DNA from: an uncultured Collinsella sp.
Lineage (GTDB): Bacteria; Actinomycetota; Coriobacteriia; Coriobacteriales; Coriobacteriaceae
NCBI GenBank assembly: GCA_958352845.1
Contig: CATWQC010000009.1
Span: forward strand, 1-64,000
DNA length: 64,000 nucleotides
Direction of reading: 5' to 3'
The position numbers were made by a program, and so were the translations under genes. The notes beneath the pieces were generated by a model that worked only from the letters and a program-made list of their open reading frames with translations, was not told where the DNA came from and did not search any database. Within the stretch, counting starts at the first letter, position 1, and each line of letters opens with the position of its first letter. Below are positions 1-11,423 of the stretch, one piece after another.

Positions 1-48
1 CGGGTGCCCTACCGGGAGTAGCCCCGACGGTTGACAAAACTATAGGAA

Positions 49-80
49 CACCCAATGACTAAGAACGTCCCCAATGACTA
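49..80. repeat. Short intergenic repeat (family E, copy 1)
   Basis: The sequence AAGAACGTCCCCAATGACTA (61-80) is preceded by a partial copy of its last part (CACCCAATGACTA, 49-61). The identical 20-mer recurs at 63682-63701 near the other end of the window, where it is part of a small palindrome. It lies just past the carbamate kinase terminator. It resembles an intergenic repeat and no function is visible. Confidence 0.6.
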
Positions 81-87
81 GGTGAAT

Positions 88-123
88 AGCAAAAGCCCCG
101 CAGTCGGAGCGGACTGCGGGGCT
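88..123 (-). terminator. Rho-independent terminator of carbamate kinase
   Basis: A perfect 12-bp stem, AGCCCCGCAGTC (94-105) with GACTGCGGGGCT (112-123), has a 6-nt loop. Read on the minus strand it is followed by TTTTGC. It lies 66 nt past the arcC stop codon, in the right orientation to end that transcript. Confidence 0.85.
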
Positions 124-188
124 CATGAAGAGAGGCTAGTTTGTGGGCGCCTTGCCTGGCGCCCACGAGAGAGGCAACAGAGTAGAGA

Positions 189-1151
189 CTACTCGTGGAT
201 GCGGGTACCGGAGAGGCCGGCCATGGTCTCGGCGGCCTTGTCCAGGGCGCCGATGATGCAGGTGCGGCCCTTGCGGGAACGGGCGAACTTGATGGCAGCG
301 CGGACCTTGGGCTCCATGGAGCCCTTGCCGAACTGACCCTCGTCGGCCAGGCGCTCGGCCTCGTCGGCGGTGATGTCCTCGAGCTCCTCCTGGTTGGGCT
401 TGCCAAAGTTGATGGCGACATGCTCAACGGCGGTCAGCAGGAACAGAACGTCGGCGTCGCAGTCCTCGGCCAGCAGCTCGCCGCCCAGGTCCTTGTCGAT
501 GACGGCGGGAACGCCCTTGTAGCAGCCCTTGTTCTCATAGTCGCGGACGACGGGGATGCCGCCGCCACCGCAGGCGATGACGATGAACTCGTTATCGAGC
601 AGGTTGAGGATGGAGTCAGCCTCGACGATCTTCTTGGGATCGGGGGAAGCGACGACGCGACGCCAGCCGCGACCGGAATCCTCGACGAAGACCTTGGAGG
701 GATCCTCGGCCATGAACTCCTTGGCCTGCTCCTCAGTGTAGAAGGGGCCGATCGGCTTGGTCGGGTTCTTGAACGCGGGATCGTCCGGGTCGCACTCGAT
801 CTGGGTGACGACGGTGGCGGCGTGCCAGCGCTTATAGCGCTTGTGCATCTCGCGGCCGATGCCCTGCTGCAGGTGATAACCGATGTAGCCCTGGGACATG
901 GCGCCGCACTCGGGCAGCGGCATCTCGGGGGTGCCGATGGCGTCGTGGGCAGCGGCGAAGGCGTTCTGGATCATGCCAACCTGCGGGCCGTTGCCGTGGG
1001 TGATGATGATCTCGTTGCCCTGCTCGATCAGGCCGAGGAGAGCGTGAGCGGTGTTGCTCACGGCCTCGATCTGCTCAACGGGGTTGTTGCCGAGGGCGTT
1101 GCCGCCAAGGGCGACGACGATACGATCGGGCTTGCCAAGAGGCTTAGACAT
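189..1151 (-). CDS. arcC: Carbamate kinase
   Basis: A 320-aa carbamate kinase, the usual family length (about 310). It catalyses carbamoyl phosphate + ADP to ATP + carbamate in the cytosol, the ATP-yielding step of the arginine deiminase or related ureido pathways. Family motifs are clear: IVVALGGNAL near the N terminus, ITHGNGPQVG at about residues 50-60, and a C-terminal GSMEPKV...FA segment. The start at 1151 is chosen because AGAAAGGA lies just upstream; an in-frame start 12 codons further out has no ribosome site. No arcA or arcB is next to it, so the source of carbamoyl phosphate is not shown by context; purine-derived carbamoyl phosphate is another possibility. A terminator follows directly. 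Confidence 0.95.
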   Translation of the reverse strand: MSKPLGKPDRIVVALGGNALGNNPVEQIEAVSNTAHALLGLIEQGNEIIITHGNGPQVGMIQNAFAAAHDAIGTPEMPLPECGAMSQGYIGYHLQQGIGREMHKRYKRWHAATVVTQIECDPDDPAFKNPTKPIGPFYTEEQAKEFMAEDPSKVFVEDSGRGWRRVVASPDPKKIVEADSILNLLDNEFIVIACGGGGIPVVRDYENKGCYKGVPAVIDKDLGGELLAEDCDADVLFLLTAVEHVAINFGKPNQEELEDITADEAERLADEGQFGKGSMEPKVRAAIKFARSRKGRTCIIGALDKAAETMAGLSGTRIHE

Positions 1152-1753
1152 TGCTGGAATCCTTTCTGTAAAAGGCCTACAACCCATTAATAACCCGCGC
1201 CCGTGCGATACGCGAGTTTATTAAGGTTTATATTCTCTTTATCGCTCATTTTATTCATTTTGAAAATAGTTGAACGGTGAACGGTCGCTTTTACCCGCTC
1301 AGCGTAAAGAAACCCAGCTCAAGCATATCTACGTCATTTACGTGCAACTTTATTTTAATAGAGCAGGGATTAGACCAGATTATGCAAACTATATCTTTGC
1401 TAAACATAAAACAGACAGCGCAAAATCTTACTCGCACTATACGAGATTCTATGCACTTATTGAACGAGTATGCAGCCCTGCAATAACATGGCGTTTTTCA
1501 TCCAACTTAAGGAATAGACAAGTGCTCATACCGCGCGTCGGCCGGCAGCCGGCGAGCCGTCTCGTCGATTGCCGCTTCCAGAAATTCAAATACTGATATT
1601 GCGCGCGCAATTACGGCATGGTACTTTAGCGAAGAACAGCGCGGGCTGGGGCGACAGAGATCTGTCGTGAAGTTTGGGTTCGGCGACCCCGCTGCTGTCT
1701 TCTCCTTATCCGCCAGCGAACCCCTTGAGCGACGGATTGAGGAGGTCCTTACT
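1152..1753. other. 602-bp AT-rich intergenic region
   Basis: Divergent promoter region between arcC (-) and the DUF3830 gene (+). The 1200-1500 part is clearly AT-richer than its neighbours and contains several TATAAA/TATTAAT-like stretches, but I cannot assign -35/-10 pairs. Small open frames (1270-1596) lack ribosome sites and look non-coding. On the minus strand, 1507-1620 reads as a coherent C-terminal-like peptide (...FEFLEAAIDETARRL...) that might be a relic of a regulator gene; this is weak. Confidence 0.5.
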
Positions 1754-2170
1754 ATGACAAAAATGCTCAAGATCACGCTGAATGGCGAGACGTTTCTCGC
1801 CGACATGCTCTGGGACAAGGCTCCCGAGACATGCAAGCTGTTCGAATCGTCCTGTCCGGTCGAGTCACGTATCTTTTCGGCCAAGATCTGCGATGCCGAG
1901 GTAACCTATCCCGTATCGGGCCCCATCGCCAATTATGAGCACATCGAGAACCCCGTTTTTCACGAGCCGGCAGGCGCCGTGAGCTGGTATGGCGGATGGT
2001 CGTCAATCTGCATCTTCTTTGACGTGTGCGAGCCTTTTGGCACCTGCAACATGTTCGCCCGCATCTGCGAAGCCGACCGCAAGCGCTTTGCCGCCGCCTG
2101 CCGCAATGTCTGGGACAACCAGGGCATGTACATCAAAAACGAAATCGTCGAGATCGAAGCGGAGGCCTAA
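1754..2170 (+). CDS. DUF3830 family protein (cyclophilin-like fold)
   Basis: A 138-aa cytosolic protein resembling DUF3830. It has an early LKITLNGETF strand, APETCKLFESSCPVESRI (matching the family's AP.TC..F...LP pattern), a central segment with YPVSGP, GAVSWYGGWSSICIFFDV and a C-terminal helix ending in VWDNQGMYI. The family has a cyclophilin-like fold but no proven activity; members are often found beside hydantoinase/amidase or transporter genes. The start at 1754 follows GGAGGTCC, and an upstream in-frame start at 1667 has no such site. It is followed after 2 nt by the next gene, whose ribosome site overlaps this gene's end, so the two are probably co-translated. Confidence 0.75.
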   Translation: MTKMLKITLNGETFLADMLWDKAPETCKLFESSCPVESRIFSAKICDAEVTYPVSGPIANYEHIENPVFHEPAGAVSWYGGWSSICIFFDVCEPFGTCNMFARICEADRKRFAAACRNVWDNQGMYIKNEIVEIEAEA

Positions 2171-2172
2171 AG

Positions 2173-2697
2173 ATGATGGATATCAACACCCTGCTCGCAC
2201 TCGACCTTGCCGAGTACACCACTGCACTTGAGGCCCTCGCCGACCAAATGATGCTCGAGGAGCCCCGCGACATCGACCTGATGCGCCGCCGCAAGCTCGA
2301 CACCGGCCGCGAATTCGCCGTCTGGAACTTCACCGTCGGCTACTGCATGAACGCCACCGACGCCCTCTCCCTCCTGCGAGCCCAGGCCAACGAAAACGCC
2401 AACGACGGCACCGCCGACCTCGAAACGATCAACAACAGCGCCGCGCGCCTGTGCGACTGGTTCTCGGGCGCCTTCGACGTCACTGGCAAAATGGATGACA
2501 CCACGGCAATCCTCGCCCACAGCCGCGACCTCTACGCCCAGGTAGAGACTCACGAACAGTTCGCGGCCCTCACCCGCGCCACCGAGCGCTATCTGGTCCA
2601 GCTCCAATTTTGGGTTGATCGCCAGATTCCCTGGCCGGCCATCAGCGACCTCGTCCACGGCTACCGCCTACGCACGGAATCCGGCGAGACAAGGTAA
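2173..2697 (+). CDS. Hypothetical protein paired with the DUF3830 protein
   Basis: A 174-aa, mostly helical, soluble protein with no signal peptide or membrane segment. I do not recognise the family. The N-terminal half is acidic (EALADQMMLEEPRDIDL) and the C-terminal half is rich in aromatic and charged residues (LVQLQFWVDRQIPWPAISDL). Translation starts at ATG 2173 (MMD), with GGAGGCC at 2161-2167 inside the end of the upstream gene. The 2-nt spacing indicates a two-gene operon, so it may act with the DUF3830 protein, but nothing in the sequence shows what the pair does. Confidence 0.7.
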   Translation: MMDINTLLALDLAEYTTALEALADQMMLEEPRDIDLMRRRKLDTGREFAVWNFTVGYCMNATDALSLLRAQANENANDGTADLETINNSAARLCDWFSGAFDVTGKMDDTTAILAHSRDLYAQVETHEQFAALTRATERYLVQLQFWVDRQIPWPAISDLVHGYRLRTESGETR

Positions 2698-2752
2698 CCA
2701 AGCAAGCAGCACCGACAACACCCCACCATCGGGATCCAAAGTAAGAATCAGA

Positions 2753-2790
2753 GGGCTGGAGACGCACCCAACAGCGTCCCCAGCCCCTTC
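2753..2790 (+). terminator. Probable terminator of the DUF3830 pair
   Basis: Arms GGGCTGGAGACGC (2753-2765) and GCGTCCCCAGCCC (2774-2786) pair with one mismatch around an 8-nt loop. The following tail is CTTC rather than a full T run. It lies 55 nt past the stop codon. Confidence 0.5.
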
Positions 2791-2841
2791 GCAAAGTAGA
2801 GCACTGTTTCAGTGGCTTTGAGACCTTATCGGACCTTTGCT

Positions 2842-2935
2842 ATCTTCCAATTTTTGTATATTTACGCACGCTATTATCCGCAAATTTTTGTATGATTTTA
2901 GGCAATTCTATCTGCCAATTTTTGTCATTTGGGGG
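2842..2935 (+). promoter_or_regulatory. Three direct repeats, 34-bp period, upstream of the ATPase
   Basis: Three copies of an ATCTNCCAATTTTTGTA-like unit begin at 2842, 2876 and 2910. The TTTTTG cores start at 2851, 2885 and 2919, so the spacing is exactly 34 bp each time. The last unit runs into the GGGGG ribosome site (2931-2935) of the ATPase gene. Regular spacing of a little over three helical turns is typical of multiple protein-binding sites on one face of DNA. The block probably contains the promoter and operator of this gene. Confidence 0.6.
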
Positions 2936-2939
2936 TTTT

Positions 2940-4301
2940 ATGCTACGCCGTAAGGTCACTGATAGGCTTTTGAGCTGGAAGAATAACTCCAATAAGGCAT
3001 TACTTGTTACTGGTGCGCGTCAGATCGGCAAGAGCTATGCGATTCGCGCGTTCGGAAAAAGCAACTACGCTTCGTATTTTGAGGTCAATTTACTACTCGA
3101 TGTCGAGGCAAAGAATGTGCTTATTGGCGCAAAGAACTCCGTTGACTTTATCAACCGTGTAGCCCTTCTTGCGGATGCGCCGCTTACTGAGGGGGATACG
3201 CTTGTCTTTGTCGATGAGATTCAGGAGTATCCGCAGATCGTTACGCTCATGAAGGCGTTGGTCGAGGATGGGCGCTTTAGCTATGTCTTCTCGGGGTCTA
3301 TGCTTGGGACTGAGTTTAAGGGAATCTCTTCTTTTCCGGTGGGGTATGTCGAGCACATTGTTATGCGTCCAATGGATTTTGAAGAGTTTTGTTGGGCAAA
3401 CAGCGTCAGTGAGAATGTGCTTGCAGGCATTCGCAGCTGCCTTGTCGAAAAGCATCCTGTCGAAAACTATATTCATGAGGCGATGCTCAAGAACTATAGA
3501 GCTTATATCGTTTGCGGCGGCATGCCGGAAGTCGTTCAGAACTATATTGATTCGGGTTATTCGCTCGTGAGCACACGTGAGCTTCAAACTCAGCTGGTCG
3601 ATCAGTACAAAAGCGATATCTCAAAATATGCATCGACTCGAGCGTTTAACGTTCGGTCGATTTTTGAGCAAATTCCCGTTCAGCTTGAGGCGGAGTCTCA
3701 TCGCTTTGTCGTTTCGTCTCTGGGCGAGGGAGCTCGCCTTAAAAAATATGAGCAGGATTTCCTGTGGCTTGTTAACGCAGGCGTTGGATTGATGGTCGCC
3801 AGGGTGACGGAGCCACGGAGTCCTCTCAAGAGGACGGAGAAAACGACAGCCTTCAAACTATACGAGTCTGATACAGGCATGCTCGCATCGCGATACCCCG
3901 GCAGCACTGCACGCGCTGTCTATCTTGATATGAAAACTCCCAACCTTGGTGGTCTCTATGAGAACGTGGTCGCGCAGGAACTCGTTGCCCTTGGGGCGGA
4001 TGCATGGTACTACCAAACGCGTGAGGTCGGTGAAGTTGACTTTGTGATCGAAGGCGCCCACGGGCATGTTGTCCCAATCGAGGTCAAATCGGGCAAGAAA
4101 GTTCGAGCGCATGCGGCCCTCGATCGTCTGATGAGTGTGGGCGAGTACAAAATTCCCGAGGCCGTTGTACTGAGCCACGAGAATCTCAGCAAAGAGGGCA
4201 AGGTTCTGTACGTTCCAATCTACATGACGTTTTGTCTCGATGAGTTTATGGAAAAGGATGACCCCAATAACGATTTCTCGTTCGCGCCCATATCTCTCTA
4301 G
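2940..4301 (+). CDS. AAA-type ATPase with C-terminal DUF4143 domain
   Basis: A 453-aa protein of the AAA_14/DUF4143 family. The Walker A motif is VTGARQIGKS (about residues 24-33) and Walker B is LVFVDEIQE (about 85-93). The C terminus contains VDFVIEG...PIEVKSGKK, a PD-(D/E)xK-like D...E.K arrangement seen in DUF4143. Such proteins are common, often multi-copy, in gut bacteria and archaea and their cellular role is unproven; a defence or DNA-transaction role is only suggested. The start at 2940 follows GGGGG at 2931-2935; an earlier in-frame ATG at 2892 lies inside the repeat block. Base composition is AT-richer than its neighbours, suggesting acquisition. A paralogous ATPase lies at 54082-55434. 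Confidence 0.85.
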   Translation: MLRRKVTDRLLSWKNNSNKALLVTGARQIGKSYAIRAFGKSNYASYFEVNLLLDVEAKNVLIGAKNSVDFINRVALLADAPLTEGDTLVFVDEIQEYPQIVTLMKALVEDGRFSYVFSGSMLGTEFKGISSFPVGYVEHIVMRPMDFEEFCWANSVSENVLAGIRSCLVEKHPVENYIHEAMLKNYRAYIVCGGMPEVVQNYIDSGYSLVSTRELQTQLVDQYKSDISKYASTRAFNVRSIFEQIPVQLEAESHRFVVSSLGEGARLKKYEQDFLWLVNAGVGLMVARVTEPRSPLKRTEKTTAFKLYESDTGMLASRYPGSTARAVYLDMKTPNLGGLYENVVAQELVALGADAWYYQTREVGEVDFVIEGAHGHVVPIEVKSGKKVRAHAALDRLMSVGEYKIPEAVVLSHENLSKEGKVLYVPIYMTFCLDEFMEKDDPNNDFSFAPISL

Positions 4302-4362
4302 CCATTAGAATCCACAATCCAGCCTCGTCCACGCATCAATGCATTTCCCAAGGTGCCGCGCG

Positions 4363-4465
4363 TTTCGCGCCAAAGGCGCGAAAAAGCAAAGGGATAAGGC
4401 GTTGCAACAGCCACGCCCCCCATCCATCCCCAAAGTAACGAGCCTTTCGCGGCAAAGCCGCGAAA
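4363..4465. repeat. Two small hairpins with near-identical stems
   Basis: TTTCGCGCC-AAA-GGCGCGAAA (4363-4383) and TTTCGCGGC-AAA-GCCGCGAAA (4445-4465) are two 9-bp hairpins with the same AAA loop, 82 bp apart, in the gap after the ATPase. They differ by compensating changes in the stem, which keeps pairing intact. They may end the ATPase transcript or belong to a REP-like family. Confidence 0.5.
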
Positions 4466-4542
4466 CAGCGAAGGGGACGGAATACCCGACCAACTACGTC
4501 CTTCATCCGCCCACACAATCCGAGGACGTAGTCGTAGCAGGG

Positions 4543-4655
4543 TCTGAGGGCTGACCTTCGCGGACACTCCGCAGGACGAAAGAACCCCCGCCGCACGTAG
4601 TGCGCAGCGGGGGTTCTTTCATGTCCGAGGACGTCCGCGAAGGTCAGCCCTCAGA
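4543..4655 (-). terminator. Large nested palindrome after nifJ, including terminator
   Basis: A 22-bp perfect outer inverted repeat (4543-4564 with 4634-4655) encloses a 14-bp perfect inner stem, GAAAGAACCCCCGC (4578-4591) with GCGGGGGTTCTTTC (4607-4620). The inner loop itself holds GCAC-GTA-GTGC. On the minus strand it begins 17 nt past the nifJ stop codon. The inner hairpin ends in TTCTTTC and should terminate nifJ transcripts; the long outer arms are unusual. Confidence 0.75.
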
Positions 4656-4671
4656 TCCTGCGGTGGGAGAC

Positions 4672-8211
<3,540 letters not shown>

Positions 8212-8555
8212 ATACCCCTCTCCTCTCATATAGGTATACAGGCCCCGGCGATCGCCGGGATGTTGGCGTGATGGGATTTTCGTTGTTGCTTCCGATCATC
8301 TGACAGGCGGACTCAGCGGCAGGTACATGGCGTGGAGAGAAGGCATGCCGAGGCGAGGAGAGCTGCACGCGCTCCACAGGCCCAGCTACCCGTCTTGCAC
8401 ATGACCGAGCGCCGCAAAGGCCGCATGCCGGATGCTCCCGGGCACGCCCCGGCGATGGGAAGCGCCCGCAACGGAAATCCGCATGCGGGTTTATTGTACC
8501 CCGCCGTCAGGCCATATTTCGGCAAATATAGGTGGGCGGTAGAGGTTTACCTTAG
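8212..8555. other. Intergenic region upstream of nifJ
   Basis: This 344-bp gap holds the nifJ leader and promoter. A perfect 16-bp palindrome, CCCGGCGATCGCCGGG (8244-8259), lies in the probable 5' leader. A smaller palindrome, ATATTT-CGGC-AAATAT (8514-8529), lies about 300 bp upstream and might be an operator. I cannot assign a -35/-10 pair with confidence. No open frame here looks coding. Confidence 0.45.
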
Positions 8556-9093
8556 GTGACTGCCAAGGGCCAAAATGGTCCCTCCATCCCCGGGCGACTG
8601 GCTCTGGCGCGCCAAGGAGTGTCCCCAAGTGCCAGCAGAAAAGGAACGTCCCTATCTGCTGGCTAGAGGGCGCCGAGGAGGATGGCGTAGGTGGTGGATT
8701 CGCCGAGCTTGAGCTCGTCGCCGGGGTTGAGCTGGGCGGAGCGGCCAGGCTCTACTTGAATACATACACTCGTGGCCCCGTTTACCACCACGGTGCCGTT
8801 GGTGGACGCCAGGTCCTCGACAAACCATGTGCCAGAATCGTCGCACCAGATATGGGCATGGCGGGCCGAGACGTCGTCGCCGACGTCGGTGATGTCGCCT
8901 TCCCCCGTCGCCAGCGCGCCGATCTCGACGCCCTCCTCACTCGGCTGAATCCAGCGCGGGGCGCTCACCACGTAGCCGTTTTGCACGCGCAGCAATCCCA
9001 GCGGATGCGCCGGCGCGACCTCGTGCTCGCCCGCGACCGAAGACGTGCTCAGCGAGCGCGGCGTCGACGTGGCGCCGCCACAGGTCGCATGAG
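8556..9093. repeat. Left direct copy of FHA-gene 3' end and downstream flank
   Basis: About 540 bp matches 15296-15834 in the same orientation, at roughly 88-90% identity by eye. The match covers the last ~140 codons of the FHA gene, its stop codon, the hairpin just after it (arms GCCAGCAGA 8631-8639 and TCTGCTGGC 8655-8663; family D) and about 90 bp beyond. Together with the right copy it brackets the 9.1-15.3 kb accessory block. Confidence 0.85.
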
Positions 9094-9145
9094 CGCGGCG
9101 GCTCGCCCGACTTGGAACTAAGGCGGGCGTGAGAGCAAACGGCAT
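8663..9145 (-). pseudogene. Truncated FHA-domain gene (C-terminal fragment)
   Basis: This frame encodes the C-terminal FHA domain of the protein at 15408-16346: AHATCGG, LGLLRVQN, DVSARHAHIWC, STNGTVVVNG and PGDELKLGESTTYAIL all match. Homology stops at about 9093, after which the reading frame (MPFALTPALVPSRASRR) is unrelated and has no ribosome site. The N-terminal ~170 residues of the full gene are missing. The FHA core residues (SxRH, N-G) remain, so the fragment is probably a by-product of the rearrangement that brought in the adjoining island rather than a working gene. Confidence 0.8.
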
Positions 9146-9661
9146 AGGGAACGAATCTTGCGGATGTACTCCTCGACGTCAGGCAGGTAAGCCCCACGAA
9201 GTCACCGGGGAGGCCCAAGCGGCCCGGCACCACTTCCAGATTCTGACCAGGGCGAGTCGTTCGCCGGTGGCTGAAGGCTCGCTCCCACCCAAAAGGGGAG
9301 ATTCGCGTTGTTCCCCAATCGCTCTCGCATCTTTCATTTTGCTCGAGGTGGGCTATAAAAACTTTCCTGGTGAAAGGCGGCGATTGGTTTCCTTTCTTTC
9401 TAGAGGAGCGCGCCTGTAATCTGTTTTCATCCTAAATCAAGTTAAGATCGGACCTTCCAGAGGCAAGTCGACTCAAACTGCGAGGCTCCATGTTGGAATA
9501 AAGAGCGCTGTCGAAGTGCCAACAACACAAAGCTTGCCAGTCTCAAATAGAACCTTTTGGGAGTCCGATTGGGCCGCACACCGAATCCCCGCTGGTGGTT
9601 TTTTATAGCTGCGCAACAATAAACAAGGTTAGTGCCAGTCCAGCATGAAATTGAGGAACGT
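9146..9661. other. 516-bp region between FHA fragment and radical SAM gene
   Basis: No convincing gene is present: open frames lack ribosome sites. Composition changes from GC-rich to AT-rich at about 9300, marking the edge of the acquired segment. The part after 9420 should contain the promoter of the radical SAM gene; I see AT-rich stretches (for example around 9600-9630) but no clear -35/-10 pair. Confidence 0.45.
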
Positions 9662-11020
9662 ATGCATTTTTTCTCAGTAAGTGATCGTCGTTACTGCTTC
9701 GATGAGGTCACTCGCAATTGCTTTCAGGTTGACCAAGCATCAGAAGATGCGCTTCGCATATTTGAAGCATCGGGAAGAACGGTCAACTCGAAGTTGCTAA
9801 CAAAGTCACTTGCTGCGAAAGGCTACGACCAAACGACCATAGCAGAACTTGAAGACGACATTGATGAGTATCAACGATTGTCTGAGCGGACTTTCTTAAC
9901 AAAAGACACGCCTCGAAAACTTAGATCCATCGAACTCCACGTTTCACATGCATGCAACCTTGGTTGTAGTTACTGTTTTGCCGGTAAAGGAGATTATGGA
10001 ACGTCTCCTCTGCTGATGACAGACGAGATAGCCTTCAAGGCGGTCGACTACCTCGTCGCAAGTTCATCGGAAAACGAAACGCTTGCGATCGTCTTTTTTG
10101 GTGGGGAACCCATGATTAACGAGCCGCTGATATGGAAAACGGTCGACTATTCAAAAAGAATATACCCCAATAGAAACTTTACCTATTCTATTACGACCAA
10201 CGGAACGCTTTTGAATGACACTGCTGTGAATTCTTTCAAGGAGCACGGGTTTTCTGTTCTGATTAGTCTCGATGGTACAGGATGCAAGCACGATGCATCG
10301 CGCCCGTACAAGACGGGAGGCGGCTCTTTCTCCGATATCGACAAAAACGTTCGTCGTTTTTCCGAGTCGTTCCCCTTCGGCGCAAGAGCGACCTTAACAA
10401 ATAATAACTGTAACCTTGTTGAAGACTATCTTCAGTTTAAAGAGATGGGCTTCAGAAGGATTTACTTCTCGCCCGTGAGCTCATTCGATGAGAATATCAA
10501 ACTCGACGAACACTCATTAAACAAAATCAGGGCGGGCCTAATAGATTTGGCGGATCAATATCTCAAACAGATTGATCAAGGGGAAAAGCCCTTGTTTAGA
10601 ACATTGAAAACTGCAGTTGATTTGATTATGAGCAACAGGATCGCCTTTGTCGGATGCGGGGCTGGCAGGCGTTTTATTTCCGTGACTCCCGAAGGGGACG
10701 TATACCCCTGTCACAGGTTTGTCGGGATGATGCGATTCAAAATGGGCAACATCGTCACCGGAATTGACGAAACTAGGTATATTGAAAACTGGAGTCAGGG
10801 TGTCGAAAAAAGAATTGACTGTACGGACTGTTGGGCTCGGTCTTTCTGTGGTGGGGGCTGTAGCTGGGAGGCTGCAGACGAGCACGGCTACTTGCCCAAG
10901 AGTCTACACCCTGCATCATGTGAATATAGAAAAATGTGCTACGAGATGGCTTTTGACCTTATTTCCCGCCACTCATCTTCGCAGGAGAAAAATCAACGAG
11001 AAGCTACTGTATCGGAATAA
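9662..11020 (+). CDS. Radical SAM/SPASM peptide maturase (ranthipeptide-type candidate)
   Basis: A 452-aa radical SAM enzyme. The N-terminal ~90 residues (MHFFSVSDRRYCFDEVTRNC...) resemble the leader-recognition region of SCIFF/ranthipeptide maturases. The radical SAM cluster motif is CNLGCSYC (C98, C102, C105), followed by FFGGEP (about 145-150). The C-terminal SPASM region has C332, C350 (DVYPCHRF), C387, C390, C396, C400 (DCTDC...FCGGGC), C420 and C426, enough for two auxiliary [4Fe-4S] clusters. Such enzymes install thioether or other crosslinks in ribosomal peptides. The start at 9662 follows TGAGGAACGT; a GTG ten codons upstream is weaker. It precedes two Cys/Asp-rich peptides (11190 and 11424), its likely substrates. 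Composition is AT-richer than the surrounding chromosome. Confidence 0.9.
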   Translation: MHFFSVSDRRYCFDEVTRNCFQVDQASEDALRIFEASGRTVNSKLLTKSLAAKGYDQTTIAELEDDIDEYQRLSERTFLTKDTPRKLRSIELHVSHACNLGCSYCFAGKGDYGTSPLLMTDEIAFKAVDYLVASSSENETLAIVFFGGEPMINEPLIWKTVDYSKRIYPNRNFTYSITTNGTLLNDTAVNSFKEHGFSVLISLDGTGCKHDASRPYKTGGGSFSDIDKNVRRFSESFPFGARATLTNNNCNLVEDYLQFKEMGFRRIYFSPVSSFDENIKLDEHSLNKIRAGLIDLADQYLKQIDQGEKPLFRTLKTAVDLIMSNRIAFVGCGAGRRFISVTPEGDVYPCHRFVGMMRFKMGNIVTGIDETRYIENWSQGVEKRIDCTDCWARSFCGGGCSWEAADEHGYLPKSLHPASCEYRKMCYEMAFDLISRHSSSQEKNQREATVSE

Positions 11021-11189
11021 GCGGTTCAGCGCATTGCTGTCACCATTGTGGAGGTGTTCGTTCTTCTGATTACCGTCTGCGAAGCTTATTGCTACGTTCG
11101 CCGAAACCATTCTAGAAATATGGTGAACTAGACATCTTGGTTTGTTATACACAATATTGAGGTTTTTCTGCACTCAAAGGGAGGTAGTC

Positions 11190-11393
11190 GTGAAGCATAT
11201 TCATCCGATTAATCCAGGAAGTGGCGACGAGGCAGGCGTGAAGCCGATGTCTTTTGACTGCCTCTTGGGCATTACTGACATCTGTACTGTTTATGATAAA
11301 GCAGATGGCTGTGGTGCATACGATTACTGCGACTATGACATGGATGGCGGCAGCATCTGCGTTGTAGATCACTGTGGCATTGATCAAACGTAG
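11190..11393 (+). CDS. Cys/Asp-rich precursor peptide 1
   Basis: A 67-aa peptide starting at GTG 11190 after AAAGGGAGGT. The leader begins MKHIHP and is shared with the next peptide. The second half carries six cysteines (24, 32, 41, 47, 57, 62) and many aspartates. Two exact Cys-x3-Asp motifs are present (C-TVY-D at 32-36 and C-GAY-D at 41-45), with C-VV-D and C-GI-D near the end. Cys-x3-Asp is the motif crosslinked by the ranthipeptide enzyme PapB in freyrasin. The peptide lies 169 nt after the radical SAM gene. I infer that it is a modified, exported natural product; its activity and its leader cleavage site are not visible. Confidence 0.8.
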   Translation: MKHIHPINPGSGDEAGVKPMSFDCLLGITDICTVYDKADGCGAYDYCDYDMDGGSICVVDHCGIDQT

Positions 11394-11423
11394 TCTCTAA
11401 TTGGATTAAGGTGAGGAGCTGTT

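Noticed and set aside
1270..1596. Two overlapping frames of 69-108 codons in the arcC upstream region
   Set aside because: AT-rich sequence with no ribosome site, no recognisable motif and atypical composition.
11048..11131. 27-aa hydrophobic frame between the maturase and peptide 1 (MEVFVLLITVCEAYCY...)
   Set aside because: Needs a GTG start with no ribosome site and has no Asp/Cys core like the other peptides; considered chance.
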